64,000 nucleotides of DNA from Pseudomonas baetica (GTDB lineage Bacteria; Pseudomonadota; Gammaproteobacteria; Pseudomonadales; Pseudomonadaceae): NCBI RefSeq assembly GCF_019733355.1, contig NZ_JAIHLQ010000031.1:23763-87762 (forward strand), read 5' to 3'. Numbering within the stretch: position 1 is the stretch's first letter; each line of letters begins with the position of its first letter. Shown piece after piece: positions 46,688 to 55,618 of this stretch. The notes under the pieces were generated by a model. That model was not told the DNA's origin and did no database searches. It saw only the letters and a list, made by a program, of their open reading frames with translations. A program made the translations under genes and the position numbers.

Positions 46688-47095
46688 TTACTCTCCGCGC
46701 AGGGCTGATACCAGCCCTTTGAATTTGCTGTTGAGCAGCGTGAAGCTGGCCTGGAAGCCCACGGCGTTTTCCGCGTAGTTGGACTGTTCCAGTTGAGCGT
46801 CCACGGTGTTCTGGTCGATCGACGGTTGCATCGGCGTGCGATACATCAGCGACTCGTCGCCATTGCCCAGACCTTCAGCTTCGATGTGACGGCTGTTGGT
46901 CATGTTCAGGGCGATGGTGCCGTTAGCGTTTTTCTGGCTCTGTGCTTCAAGCACTTTGGAGAACTCCAGATCCCGAGCCTTGTAGTTCGGGGTATCGGCG
47001 TTGGCGATGTTGTTGGCCAGCACTTCAGCACGCTGGGCGCGGAAGCCCAGTGCTTTTTCGTGAATGCCGAGCGCTTTATCGAAGCTGATGCTCAT
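46688..47095 (-). CDS. flgB: Flagellar proximal rod protein FlgB
   Basis: 135 residues from ATG 47095 (MSISFDKALGIHEKALGFRA). AQRAEVLANNIANADTPNYK and the C-terminal VDAQLEQSNYAENAVGFQAS mark FlgB. First gene of flgBCDE; a consensus RpoN promoter lies 43-58 bp upstream. Confidence 0.96.
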   Translation of the reverse strand: MSISFDKALGIHEKALGFRAQRAEVLANNIANADTPNYKARDLEFSKVLEAQSQKNANGTIALNMTNSRHIEAEGLGNGDESLMYRTPMQPSIDQNTVDAQLEQSNYAENAVGFQASFTLLNSKFKGLVSALRGE

Positions 47096-47137
47096 GTCGG
47101 GAACCTTCGGGTGACCGGTTTTTCGTAACTGAGCTTT

Positions 47138-47153
47138 AGCAAGCGGCGTGCCA
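47138..47153 (-). promoter_or_regulatory. Sigma-54 promoter of flgBCDE
   Basis: Minus strand TGGCACGCCGCTTGCT, full consensus. Start near 47127, leader about 32 nt. Fits FleQ/FleR-RpoN control of hook-basal-body genes. Confidence 0.92.
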
Positions 47154-47290
47154 AACACAGAAACCTCCGGAAACCGGGCCTTTGCGGGTAACAGGTAAAG
47201 CGGCAATGCCAGAAAAGCGGCAACGGGTTTCCGCCAGATGCCGCTTTTCTGCCGCTTGCCTCTCCCCTCCCACCCACACCACAGCCCCAC

Positions 47291-47376
47291 TGTGGGAGCG
47301 GGCTTGCTCGCGAAAGCGTCGAGTCAGTCAATATCTGTTTTTCTGCCCCCCCTCGCGAGCAAGCCCGCTCCCACAG
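47291..47376. repeat. Inverted REP pair
   Basis: Copies at 47291-47317 and 47351-47376 between cheR and flgB. Confidence 0.88.
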
Positions 47377-47410
47377 GGTTTGCGGCGACTTCAGAGAAAC
47401 GCCAGGCACA

Positions 47411-47443
47411 AAAAAACGGGAGCCCCTGCGGACTCCCGTTTTT
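47411..47443 (-). terminator. Terminator of cheR
   Basis: Stem AAAAACGGGAG / CTCCCGTTTTT, bidirectional in form; on the minus strand it ends the cheV-cheR unit. Confidence 0.9.
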
Positions 47444-47461
47444 GTGTTGCCGATTTGCAGA

Positions 47462-48289
47462 TTACTTGGCCTTGTAAATGATCCCCGGGCTGCACTGGAC
47501 CATCTGGTAATGATCCGGCAAACCGTTCAGCGCTTCGGAAGCGCCAAGGAACAGATAACCACCCGGCTTCAGCGTGCTGTGAATGCGCAACAGAATGTCT
47601 TTCTTCACTTCAGCAGAGAAGTAGATCAACACGTTGCGGCAGAACACGATGTCGAACTTACCCAGGCTGGCGTAACTGTCGAGCAAATTGAACGAGCGAA
47701 ACTCCACCCGGTTCTTGATCGGCGCCTTGATGACCCAGCGCCCTGGTCCTTTCGGATCGAAAAAACGCTGCAGACGATCGGGGGACAAACCGCGACCGAT
47801 TGCCAGGCTGTCGTACTCGCCAGTCTTGCAGTTGTTCAGCATGCTGCCGGAGAGATCGGTGGCAACGATCTGCACGCCCATCTTCAACTGGCCAAGGTTG
47901 ACGCGCTCGAACTCATCGATAGACATCGAGAGCGAGTACGGTTCCTGACCCGACGAGCAGGCTGCCGACCAGATCCGCAGACGCTGGTTGGGGCTGGCCT
48001 TGATGGCTTCGGGCAGCACCTTGTTCTTCAAGACTTCAAACGGATAGGTGTCACGAAACCACAGGGTTTCGTTGGTTGTCATGGCATCGACTACCTGCTC
48101 GCGCAAACCGCTGCGCGGCTGGGTCTGGATGCGCTGAACCAGCTCACCCAGGGACTTGATGCCTTGCTGCTCCATCAGTTTGTTGAGACGGCTCGAGACC
48201 AGGTACTGCTTGTTTTCACCGAGCAAAATGCCACAGGCTTTTTCCAGGAAGACCCGGAACTGTTCGAAATCCAAATTACCCGTAGACAA
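47462..48289 (-). CDS. cheR: Chemotaxis protein methyltransferase CheR
   Basis: 275 residues from a TTG at 48289 (MSTGNLDFEQFRVFLEK), with AAGAGG about 11 nt upstream; no ATG is available. N-terminal helical CheR domain and C-terminal SAM-binding domain (LRIWSAACSSGQEPYSLSM, FDIVFCRNVLIYFS). It methylates glutamates of chemoreceptors. Follows cheV on the same strand with a 48-nt gap. Confidence 0.95.
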   Translation of the reverse strand: MSTGNLDFEQFRVFLEKACGILLGENKQYLVSSRLNKLMEQQGIKSLGELVQRIQTQPRSGLREQVVDAMTTNETLWFRDTYPFEVLKNKVLPEAIKASPNQRLRIWSAACSSGQEPYSLSMSIDEFERVNLGQLKMGVQIVATDLSGSMLNNCKTGEYDSLAIGRGLSPDRLQRFFDPKGPGRWVIKAPIKNRVEFRSFNLLDSYASLGKFDIVFCRNVLIYFSAEVKKDILLRIHSTLKPGGYLFLGASEALNGLPDHYQMVQCSPGIIYKAK

Positions 48290-48337
48290 ATTGATGCCGC
48301 CTCTTAAATCGTGTTGACCGCCAGGGACAAAAGGTCC

Positions 48338-49270
48338 CTAGCTGATATCTGCTGCTTTGATCCGGTCGACTACCCGGGATGCCAGGTCATCAGGGCGGAA
48401 CTTGGCCAAAAAGTCATCGGCACCGACTTTCTTGACCATCGCCTGATTGAATACCCCCGACAACGAAGTATGCAGGATGATATGAAGCTTTTGCATGCGT
48501 GCATCGCCGCGGATTTCGGCCGTCAGGGTGTACCCGTCCATCTCCGGCATCTCGATGTCGGAAATCATCATCAGGAACTCTTCTTCCGGCTTCTTGCCCT
48601 CGTCGACCAGCTTGCGCAGGTAATCCAGCGCCTGCTTGCCGTCGTTCAACGCCACGACTTCGACGCCGATCGTCTGCAGGCAACGCGTAACCTGCTTGCG
48701 CGCCACCGACGAGTCATCGACCGTCAGCACCCGCAGCGACAATGCCTTGGTCTGCGTCTCGACATCGACCACACCGACCGAAATCGCTTCCGGCGTCGGT
48801 GCAACTTCCGCCAGCACCTTTTCGACGTCGATGATTTCGACTAACTGATTGTCCACCCGAGTCACAGCGGTCAGGTAATGATCGCGCCCCGTGCCCTTGG
48901 GCGGTGGATGGATCTCCTCCCAGTTCATGTTGACGATGCGCTCCACCGAGCGAACCAGGAAACCCTGGGTCTTGGTGTTGTACTCCGTGATGATCACGAA
49001 CGGATTTTTCTTGTCTTTCAACGCCCCGGAACCGGTAGCCATTGCCAGATCAAGGATCGGAATGGTCGCCCCCCGAATATTTGCCACCCCGCACACGACA
49101 GGACTGGACTTGGGCATCAGCGTCAGTTGCGGGCATTGCAGCACTTCCCGAACCTTGAACACGTTGATCCCGTAGAGCTGCTGACCGTCGAGACGGAACA
49201 ACAACAGCTCCAGGCGATTCTGCCCTACCAGTTGCGTGCGCTGGTTCACCGAATCCATTACACCAGCCAT
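48338..49270 (-). CDS. cheV: Chemotaxis coupling/receiver protein CheV
   Basis: 310 residues from ATG 49270 (MAGVMDSVNQRTQLVG). N-terminal CheW-like domain (about 10-160: ELLLFRLDGQQLYGINVFKV, VCGVANIRGATIPILDL) fused to a CheY-like receiver (VLTVDDSSVARKQV; acceptor Asp in MMISDIEMPEMDG; Lys in DDFLAKFRPDDL). It couples receptors to CheA and may be a phosphate sink. Divergent from flgA by 82 nt. Confidence 0.96.
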   Translation of the reverse strand: MAGVMDSVNQRTQLVGQNRLELLLFRLDGQQLYGINVFKVREVLQCPQLTLMPKSSPVVCGVANIRGATIPILDLAMATGSGALKDKKNPFVIITEYNTKTQGFLVRSVERIVNMNWEEIHPPPKGTGRDHYLTAVTRVDNQLVEIIDVEKVLAEVAPTPEAISVGVVDVETQTKALSLRVLTVDDSSVARKQVTRCLQTIGVEVVALNDGKQALDYLRKLVDEGKKPEEEFLMMISDIEMPEMDGYTLTAEIRGDARMQKLHIILHTSLSGVFNQAMVKKVGADDFLAKFRPDDLASRVVDRIKAADIS

Positions 49271-49325
49271 GCCCAGACTCCTACACCAACGCCAAGTGTT
49301 GTTGCGACGCACATTCATTGCTAAA

Positions 49326-49341
49326 CGGCACGGCGCTTGCT
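49326..49341 (+). promoter_or_regulatory. Sigma-54 promoter of flgA
   Basis: CGGCACGGCGCTTGCT, one mismatch from the RpoN consensus. The predicted transcription start (about 49352) lies at the base before the ATG at 49353, which raises a start-codon question. Confidence 0.7.
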
Positions 49342-49352
49342 TTTTAACTCGT

Positions 49353-50114
49353 ATGAACGCTCAAACGACATTTTTCCGACGCCTGACATCTCCCCTTCGC
49401 AGAGGGCTTTGCGCGATGTCCGCCGTTTGCCTCTTTTTCGCCGGCAGCCCTGCCATTGCTGATGCGGTTACCTTGCCTGACATGCTTATCGGCGTCACTC
49501 AGGGCTTTCTTGAGTTCACCGTAGAAGACTATCTGGCTACCAGTCAAACGGAAGGCCGCTACGAAATCGAAGTCAACCAGCTCGACCCCCGTATGCACAT
49601 GCCCATGTGCGACAAGGAATTGACAGCGACTTTGGAGAGTCCGGCACGTCCGCTGGGGCGGGTAACCGTGAAGGTTCGCTGTGAGGGCAGCTCGCCCTGG
49701 ACCGTGTTCGTACCCGCTCAAGTCCGCCTGTTTCGCGAGATTGTGACCACCACACGACCACTCAAACGCGCCGGGATTATCGAGCCGCAGGATGTGACCT
49801 TGCGAGAGCGTGACGTCAGCACAATCAATCAAGGTTTTCTGACGTCGGTGGATCAAGCCATCGGGCAAAAATTAACCCGACCAACGGTCGCCGATCAGGT
49901 CATCACGCTCGTGCATCTGGAACAGGCGGAAGTCGTGCGCAAGGGCGATCAAGTGGTCATCATCGCCCGCACCGGCACACTCGCCGTGCGTATGCCGGGA
50001 GAAGCCCTGTCCAACGGCGGCCTGAAAGAACAGATCCGAGTGAAAAACCTCAACTCCAACCGGGTCATCAAGGCGCAAGTCATCGCGCCAGGCCAAGTGG
50101 AAGTGGCCATGTAA
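49353..50114 (+). CDS. flgA: Flagellar P-ring chaperone FlgA
   Basis: 253 residues from ATG 49353, which gives a signal peptide with a basic n-region (FFRRLTSPLRRG) and hydrophobic core ending near AIADAV. A shorter start at ATG 49416, with AGAGGG upstream, would keep only the hydrophobic core and fits the mapped-looking RpoN promoter better. SAF-type C-terminal half: LKRAGIIEPQDVTLRERDV, VVRKGDQVVIIARTGTLAV, and the end IKAQVIAPGQVEVAM. Periplasmic chaperone for FlgI P-ring assembly. Confidence 0.93.
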   Translation: MNAQTTFFRRLTSPLRRGLCAMSAVCLFFAGSPAIADAVTLPDMLIGVTQGFLEFTVEDYLATSQTEGRYEIEVNQLDPRMHMPMCDKELTATLESPARPLGRVTVKVRCEGSSPWTVFVPAQVRLFREIVTTTRPLKRAGIIEPQDVTLRERDVSTINQGFLTSVDQAIGQKLTRPTVADQVITLVHLEQAEVVRKGDQVVIIARTGTLAVRMPGEALSNGGLKEQIRVKNLNSNRVIKAQVIAPGQVEVAM

Positions 50115-50213
50115 AACGCTCATGAGAAAACTGGCGCGGACCTCGTCGGTTCCCTAAACTGTGCGGCAGCAGGACACGCGCCGGCGCATGCAGGGCCTAT
50201 TGCTAAATGGGCC

Positions 50214-50240
50214 TAAAGTTTTCCAGGGGATGGCCGAAAA
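50214..50240 (+). promoter_or_regulatory. FliA (sigma-28) promoter of flgMN
   Basis: TAAA at 50214, exactly 15 nt, then GCCGAAAA at 50233. One mismatch from the flagellar TAAA-N15-GCCGATAA consensus, 36 nt before the flgM start. Confidence 0.85.
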
Positions 50241-50275
50241 CATGGCAAGCGTCCAAATTCCCAGAGGTTTTTAAC

Positions 50276-50602
50276 ATGGTCATCGATTTCAGCCGTTTGA
50301 ACAGCTCCTCGTCACTTACGGGCAGTACACGTACCAGCAACGCCAGGGAAACCGCCGAAACCGGCACCTCCGCGCCGCTGAATACCCAGGCCGAACCGGC
50401 CAGTACCGTAAAAAGCGGGGAATCGGTACACCTCAGCAATGAGGCTCAACAGTTGCAGAAGGTCACTGACAAGCTGCGCGATCAGCCTGCTGTCGACAAA
50501 GCCCGAGTGGCCGAGTTGAAAGCCGCGATTGCCGATGGCAGCTACAAAGTCGACAGCAACCGTGTAGCCAGCAAACTGCTCAACTTCGAAGCCCAGCGCT
50601 AG
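50276..50602 (+). CDS. flgM: Anti-sigma-28 factor FlgM
   Basis: 108 residues from ATG 50276 (CCAGAGGTTTTTAAC site). Disordered Ser/Thr-rich N-terminus, then the FliA-binding C-terminus: GESVHLSNEAQQLQKV, 'RVAELKAAIADGSYKVDSNRVA' region and KLLNFE. It holds FliA until exported through the finished hook. A FliA promoter upstream gives negative feedback. Confidence 0.95.
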   Translation: MVIDFSRLNSSSSLTGSTRTSNARETAETGTSAPLNTQAEPASTVKSGESVHLSNEAQQLQKVTDKLRDQPAVDKARVAELKAAIADGSYKVDSNRVASKLLNFEAQR

Positions 50603-50650
50603 GCTTTTGCCTGCGCCAGGCTTTTGGACGCTTAAAACCCAAGGCCAGCC

Positions 50651-51118
50651 ATGCACGACACTCATTTACTGCAACTGATCATCGACGACTTTGCTCCAGC
50701 TCAACAATTGCTGGAATTGCTGCAAACCGAATCCCTCGCTTTGCATGGTCGCGACATGCCCTTGCTGGAAGAAATTCTGGCGCGTAAACAGGCGCTGATC
50801 ATTTTGCTTGAACAGCATGGCCGCAAACGCAGCGAAATCCTCGCCAGCCTCAACCTGCCGACCAATCGGCAGGGGCTTGAGCAACTCGCCAGCCAGTCGA
50901 GCCTCGGCGACCAGTTGCTCAGCCAGAGCGACTTCCTGACCGATCTCATCGCCCAATGCCAGGCGGCCAATGTCAACAATGGCCAGTCGATCCGGGTACA
51001 GCAGGCCGCTACGGCCAATCAGCTGAAAATCCTCACCGGGGGTGAACCGCCAGCGCTGTATGACGCCAGTGGTGCTTTCGCCAAACCCGTCAAGCCGCGT
51101 ACGTTCAGCCAGGCGTAA
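50651..51118 (+). CDS. flgN: Flagellar export chaperone FlgN
   Basis: 155 residues, mainly helical with leucine-rich heptads: LLQLIIDDFAPAQQLLELLQ, 'LEEILARKQALIILLEQHGRKR', and C-terminal ATANQLKILTGG. Chaperone for hook-filament junction proteins FlgK and FlgL. Follows flgM by 48 nt under the same promoter. Confidence 0.93.
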   Translation: MHDTHLLQLIIDDFAPAQQLLELLQTESLALHGRDMPLLEEILARKQALIILLEQHGRKRSEILASLNLPTNRQGLEQLASQSSLGDQLLSQSDFLTDLIAQCQAANVNNGQSIRVQQAATANQLKILTGGEPPALYDASGAFAKPVKPRTFSQA

Positions 51119-51210
51119 GCCGTTCGATGAGCCCGCACTATCAACACGAGAAACATGCTGGCAAAATACTGGCCAGTCGTAGTCAAATTTTGTCTGGAGA
51201 TTGAGAAAAC

Positions 51211-51957
51211 GTGCCAAACGCCCTAAGCGCGGATGATGCTCCGCAGCCCCCAAAGGTGCTCACCACGCCCCTGGAAATCTCCAGCAACCTGCGTCAGTTG
51301 CAAGAAAGCCACGATCCGCTGATCATCACGTTCCACGAACGCAGCCAGCGCTTCCAGAGTTACCTGATCAAAGTCGACCGTGACAGCGCCTCCATCGCCC
51401 TTGATGAAATGATCCCGCGCGACGGCGAACGCTTCCTGCTCGCCGGCGAGTCTTTCAAGGTTGAAGGCTTTCATGAGGGTGTGCGAATTGCCTGGGAATG
51501 CACTGGCACGCTGAACATCCAAGAGTCCGAAGGTGATCGCTTTTATACCGGCGAGTTGCCGACCGAAGTGGTGTATCACCAGCGCCGCAACGCCTTTCGC
51601 GCGGCACTGAAACTGACCGATCTGGTCAACGTTGAACTGGGCGGCGAAAAGCTCAAATCGCCGATCAACGGCAAGCTGCTGGATATTTCCGCGACCGGTT
51701 GCAAGCTGCGCTTCGAAGGCGACATCACCGACCGCCTGCAACTGGGCCAGGTCTACGATCGCTTGATCGCCCCGCCACTGTTCGGCAACCAGCCGACTTC
51801 CGTCGAACTGCGTTATCTGCACTTCGAAGAAAAACTCAACATCACGTTTGCCGGCCTGCGCTTCCACAACATCAGCGGTCAGGCTGCACGCAACGTCGAG
51901 CGTTTTGTGTATCAGCTACAACGTGAAGCACGGCGTTTCGATAAAGACGATCTCTGA
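51211..51957 (+). CDS. c-di-GMP-binding PilZ protein YcgR/FlgZ
   Basis: 248 residues from GTG 51211 (TGGAGATTGAG upstream). YcgR-type N-terminal domain (about 20-115) and PilZ domain with the c-di-GMP motifs R125-R126-x3-R130 (YHQRRNAFR) and D158-I-S-A-T-G163 (LLDISATGCKL). Acts on the flagellar motor to slow swimming when c-di-GMP is high. In Pseudomonas it follows flgMN, as here. Confidence 0.94.
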   Translation: MPNALSADDAPQPPKVLTTPLEISSNLRQLQESHDPLIITFHERSQRFQSYLIKVDRDSASIALDEMIPRDGERFLLAGESFKVEGFHEGVRIAWECTGTLNIQESEGDRFYTGELPTEVVYHQRRNAFRAALKLTDLVNVELGGEKLKSPINGKLLDISATGCKLRFEGDITDRLQLGQVYDRLIAPPLFGNQPTSVELRYLHFEEKLNITFAGLRFHNISGQAARNVERFVYQLQREARRFDKDDL

Positions 51958-51972
51958 TTCGAAACGGCTAAT

Positions 51973-52008
51973 AAAAAGGGCAGTCACCTTGCGGTGACTG
52001 CCCTTTTT
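51973..52008. terminator. Bidirectional terminator
   Basis: A perfect 16-bp stem (AAAAAGGGCAGTCACC / mirror) with a 4-nt loop, T-runs on both strands. It serves the PilZ gene and the convergent MFS gene. Confidence 0.93.
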
Positions 52009-52024
52009 TATTTTCGACTGTGTC

Positions 52025-53413
52025 TCAAGGCCTGGCGCCACTGATATCCGGGGCGGGTTTATCGTTGTCAGCATCCGGATTGGCTGCAGGTTCGGACTCA
52101 GGTTCTTTTTCAGGTTGCGATTCTGGCTCTGACTCAGGCTCTGGCTCAGGCGTGTTCTGCATCTGCTCCTGCACCACCTGCTCGTCAACACGCGGGTCGA
52201 GGGCTGCCACCAGCGGTGAGCTGGACATGCTGTCCGGCATCGCTACGTGATGCAGCGGCGCGTCGTCGACCTGATGCAGATTGGTCACTGCCTTCGGGCG
52301 GATCCGCCACACCAGCACCAACGCAAAGAAGCTGAAGAACGCGTAAAGACTTTGGCTACCGAAAAATTTCATCAACACACCAGCGGCCAGCGGACCGATA
52401 CTGGCGCCGACCCCATAAGTCACCAGCAGCATCGCCGTCAGCGACACCCGGCGATCACCCTCGACATGGTCGTTGGAAAACGCCACCGCCAGGGGATACA
52501 GACAGAACTGCACCAGCGAGCAGAGGAAGCCGACCACGAACAGCACCTCCAGCGGCACCTGCGGCAGGATCGCCAGCGGTAAAGCGGCAACCGCCAGAAA
52601 ACCGGCAAAGCAACGAATCAGCAGCGCGCGATCATATCGGTCAGACAACCACCCCAGCGGCCACTGCACCAGCAATCCGGCAAAAATGCAGGTACCCATG
52701 AATAGACCGACCTGCTCGGTCGACAGCCCTTGCTGCGAGGCATACAACGGCGCCAGACCGTAAAACGAGCCAATGATCAAACCCGCCCCGAGCACCGTAC
52801 TCAACGATTGCGGCACGCGCTTGATGAAAAAACGCGGCTCCATCGGCGCCGGATGCAGCGGCGCCGGGTGAATCCGTCGGGTCAGGGTCACCGGCACCAG
52901 ACACAATGCAAAGCACAGAGCGACCAGCATCAGCAGCTCCAGACCCAGCCCCGGGTGCATGACCAGAATCAACTGCCCCAAAACCAGGCCAAGGTACGAC
53001 GCAATCATGTAGCCGCTGAACACCAGACCACGCTGGTTGGCATCGGCCTGCTCGTTGAGCCAGCTCTCGATGACCATGTACTGGCACATCATGCCCAGAC
53101 CCACAATCGTGCGCAGCACCAGCCATGCCGGCAGCCAGTCCACCAGACCATGCCCCAGCACCGCTGCGCCGACGATCCCGGCACACGCCGAATACGCGCG
53201 GATATGCCCGACCCGGGCGATCAACCGGTGGCCGATCTTGCCGCCCAGCACCAGACCGAAATAGTTGGCCGCCATCAATGCACCGACCCACAGCCCGTCG
53301 ACATCTTCAGCCGCCAGGCGCAGGGCCAGATAAGTAGATAGAAGACCCGAGCCGATCAACATCATCAGCGAGGCAAAATACAGCGCTCGAAAGGATTTCC
53401 AGATTTGGCGCAT
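52025..53413 (-). CDS. Major facilitator superfamily transporter with acidic tail
   Basis: 462 residues. Twelve membrane segments; 'GGKIGHRLIARVGHIRAYSA' is the loop 2-3 motif. It resembles the YcaD/UMF3-like MFS carriers of no known substrate. The C-terminus (about 395-462) is a cytoplasmic tail with a run of E-P-E/S-E-P repeats from a hexanucleotide-like repeat at 52090-52152. Convergent with the PilZ gene. Confidence 0.87.
   Translation of the reverse strand: MRQIWKSFRALYFASLMMLIGSGLLSTYLALRLAAEDVDGLWVGALMAANYFGLVLGGKIGHRLIARVGHIRAYSACAGIVGAAVLGHGLVDWLPAWLVLRTIVGLGMMCQYMVIESWLNEQADANQRGLVFSGYMIASYLGLVLGQLILVMHPGLGLELLMLVALCFALCLVPVTLTRRIHPAPLHPAPMEPRFFIKRVPQSLSTVLGAGLIIGSFYGLAPLYASQQGLSTEQVGLFMGTCIFAGLLVQWPLGWLSDRYDRALLIRCFAGFLAVAALPLAILPQVPLEVLFVVGFLCSLVQFCLYPLAVAFSNDHVEGDRRVSLTAMLLVTYGVGASIGPLAAGVLMKFFGSQSLYAFFSFFALVLVWRIRPKAVTNLHQVDDAPLHHVAMPDSMSSSPLVAALDPRVDEQVVQEQMQNTPEPEPESEPESQPEKEPESEPAANPDADNDKPAPDISGARP
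52090..52152. repeat. Tandem repeat coding an Glu/Pro/Ser tail
   Basis: Repeated units of TCAGGTTC / TCTGGCTC type give alternating E, P and S codons on the minus strand. Likely variable in length between strains. Confidence 0.7.
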
Positions 53414-53481
53414 CGGCGTTCCGAGCGGCTCCTTGCAGTAAGTATCGGGCTATCAAACGATAGCCCGATGGCGACGGTACG

Positions 53482-54825
53482 TCAGGCCTGGGCTGCTAGA
53501 ACACGCCGTTCCCAGGGAGTGATTTCATCAAAGAAGCTGGTCAGTTCCATGGTCTTCGAAGCGATGTAGCCTTCGATGAACTCCTGTCCGAACAGTTCCC
53601 TGGCCAATTGGCTACGTTTCAGACGTTCGAGTGCGGCATGCAAGGTACACGGCAGCGAAAGATTATCCGGCACGTCGAATTCGCCCTGAATCGCCTCGGT
53701 CGGCTCCAGTTCGTGTTCGATCCCGTGCAAACCGGCAGCCAGACTGGCGGCGATCGCCAGATACGGATTGGCGTCGGCACCCGGCAAACGGTTTTCGACC
53801 CGACGAGCGACCGGTGAACTGGCCGGAATCCGCAGCCCGGCCGCGCGGTTATCGTGGGACCAACAGGCATTGTTCGGCGAAGCGAACGGATGGCACAGAC
53901 GCTGGTAGGAGTTCACGTTCGGTGCAAACAGCGCGGTGAAATCCGCCATGCCTGCCTGCTGCCCGCCAATGAAGTGGCGGAACATCGCCGTCGGCTGGCC
54001 GTTATCGTCGCTGAAGACGTTTTTGCCGCTGGCGATATCAACGATGCTCTGGTGAATGTGCATCGAGCTGCCCGGCGTGTGCGCCAGCGGTTTAGCCATG
54101 CAGACCACGGTCAGGCCATGCTTGAGCGCGACTTCTTTGAGCAGGTGTTTGAACAGGAAGGTCTGGTCGGCCAGCAACAGTGGATCACCGTGCAGCAGGT
54201 TGATCTCGAACTGGCTAACGCCCATTTCGTGCATGAACGTATCACGCGGCAGACCAAGGGCCGCCATGCATTTATAGACTTCACTGAAGAATGGTCGCAG
54301 ACCGTTGTTGGAACTGACACTGAACGCCGACAGGCCATCCTCGCGGCGGCCATCGAGGCCGACTGGCGCTCGGAACGGCTGGGTCGGATCAGTGTTTGGA
54401 GCGAACACGAAGAATTCCAGTTCGGTCGCCACCACAGGCGCCAGACCGAGCGCCTTGTAACGCGCGATGACTTTCTTGAGCTGGCCACGGGTCGACAGGC
54501 TGGAGCTTTCGCCGGTCAGTTCATCGGCATCGCAAATGGCCAGGGCACGGGGCTCGTCACTCCATGGCAACGGATGGATCTGCTCTGGATCAGCAATCAG
54601 CGCCAGATCACCGTCATCGCTGCCGTAAAACCGCGCCGGCGGATATCCACCCATGATGCATTGCAGCAGCACCCCCCGCGCGAGCTGCAGACGCCGCCCT
54701 TCGAGAAAACCCTCAGCGGTCATCACCTTGCCCCGTGGTACGCCGTTCAAATCCGGCGTGACACATTCAATCTCATCAATGCCCGTCAATCGCTGCGCGA
54801 GTGAACGCTGGCCATCGGTTGTCAT
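53482..54825 (-). CDS. Glutamine-synthetase-like ligase (gamma-glutamylpolyamine synthetase type)
   Basis: 447 residues from ATG 54825 (MTTDGQRSLAQRLTGIDEIE). GS catalytic fold: ATELEFFVFAP metal site, 'HEMGVSQFEINLLHGDPL', GSSMHIHQSI, NSYQRLCHP and SSPVARRVENRLPGADANPYLA. The absence of GlnA's regulatory tyrosine loop and the overall length fit the PuuA/SpuI group, which ligates glutamate to putrescine or spermidine for catabolism. Substrate is inferred from family only; no other polyamine gene lies nearby. Confidence 0.87.
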   Translation of the reverse strand: MTTDGQRSLAQRLTGIDEIECVTPDLNGVPRGKVMTAEGFLEGRRLQLARGVLLQCIMGGYPPARFYGSDDGDLALIADPEQIHPLPWSDEPRALAICDADELTGESSSLSTRGQLKKVIARYKALGLAPVVATELEFFVFAPNTDPTQPFRAPVGLDGRREDGLSAFSVSSNNGLRPFFSEVYKCMAALGLPRDTFMHEMGVSQFEINLLHGDPLLLADQTFLFKHLLKEVALKHGLTVVCMAKPLAHTPGSSMHIHQSIVDIASGKNVFSDDNGQPTAMFRHFIGGQQAGMADFTALFAPNVNSYQRLCHPFASPNNACWSHDNRAAGLRIPASSPVARRVENRLPGADANPYLAIAASLAAGLHGIEHELEPTEAIQGEFDVPDNLSLPCTLHAALERLKRSQLARELFGQEFIEGYIASKTMELTSFFDEITPWERRVLAAQA

Positions 54826-54925
54826 GACGCAATCCTTGTTGTTGTACGAGCCGCGAACGGCGACCCGAACAAAATAGGCTTCGGCTGTTCGGAATATCAA
54901 GCAGCGTCAAACAAAAAGCCTCGGA

Positions 54926-55618
54926 TCACGGCAGGTAGAGACTGAAGATCCCGCCACCCAAGGGGCCGCCATTACGGATTTCGGTGCGCCCCTCGACACC
55001 ATTGCGTTGATGCAACGCGGCAATGCGTGCAGCGAAATACAGGCCAAGCCCGGTACTGCCGCTGCTGTGATTGATGCCCTGCACATAGTCAGCCTGACGT
55101 TCGAGCATTTCGACCGGATAGCCGTCGCCGTCATCGTTGATGCTCAGCACCAGTTGCCCGGCCTCGTCACTGACGGTGATCAGCAGCGACTCGCGGGCAT
55201 AACGAATGGCGTTATTGATGCAATTGCCCAGCACCGAGGCGACCAGTTCACGATCAAAGAAACCCAGCGGACTCAGTGGATCAACTTCATAAGTGGCGAT
55301 GATGCCGCGACTGGCGAATACCTCTTGATGCGCTGCCAGTTGCGCCTCGATGAAATCATCCAGTTCGTGATACGCCGGCTGCAATGGCATCTGGTTGACG
55401 CCGAGTTTGTAAAGCCCGAGCAACTGCACCAGCATGCCGTTGAGGTGGGCGAACTCGAAGTCGATCACGCCCTGCTCCGCGCCTTCGCGCTGCGCTTGCG
55501 GCAAACGCGCCAGCCATTGGCTGTGCGCTTGCATCAGCATGGCCAGCGAGTTCTTCATGTCGTGAACGGTGGAGGCGATCACCGTGGAAAAATCCAATGC
55601 CTGCTCGTCTTGGTTCAT
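54926..55618 (-). CDS. Sensor histidine kinase, soluble
   Basis: 230 residues from ATG 55618, overlapping the upstream gene by 4 nt. No membrane segment. A short dimerisation domain with H19 in VIASTVHDMKNSLAMLM leads to a HATPase domain: LGNCINNAIRYA, NDDGDGYP and STGLGLYFAARIA. Phosphoryl donor candidate for the TPR response regulator encoded just upstream. Signal input is unknown, possibly protein-mediated. Confidence 0.88.
   Translation of the reverse strand: MNQDEQALDFSTVIASTVHDMKNSLAMLMQAHSQWLARLPQAQREGAEQGVIDFEFAHLNGMLVQLLGLYKLGVNQMPLQPAYHELDDFIEAQLAAHQEVFASRGIIATYEVDPLSPLGFFDRELVASVLGNCINNAIRYARESLLITVSDEAGQLVLSINDDGDGYPVEMLERQADYVQGINHSSGSTGLGLYFAARIAALHQRNGVEGRTEIRNGGPLGGGIFSLYLP

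Noticed and set aside
49271..49352. Promoter for cheV on the minus strand
   Set aside because: I looked for RpoN and FliA patterns in the cheV-flgA gap on the minus strand and found none convincing.
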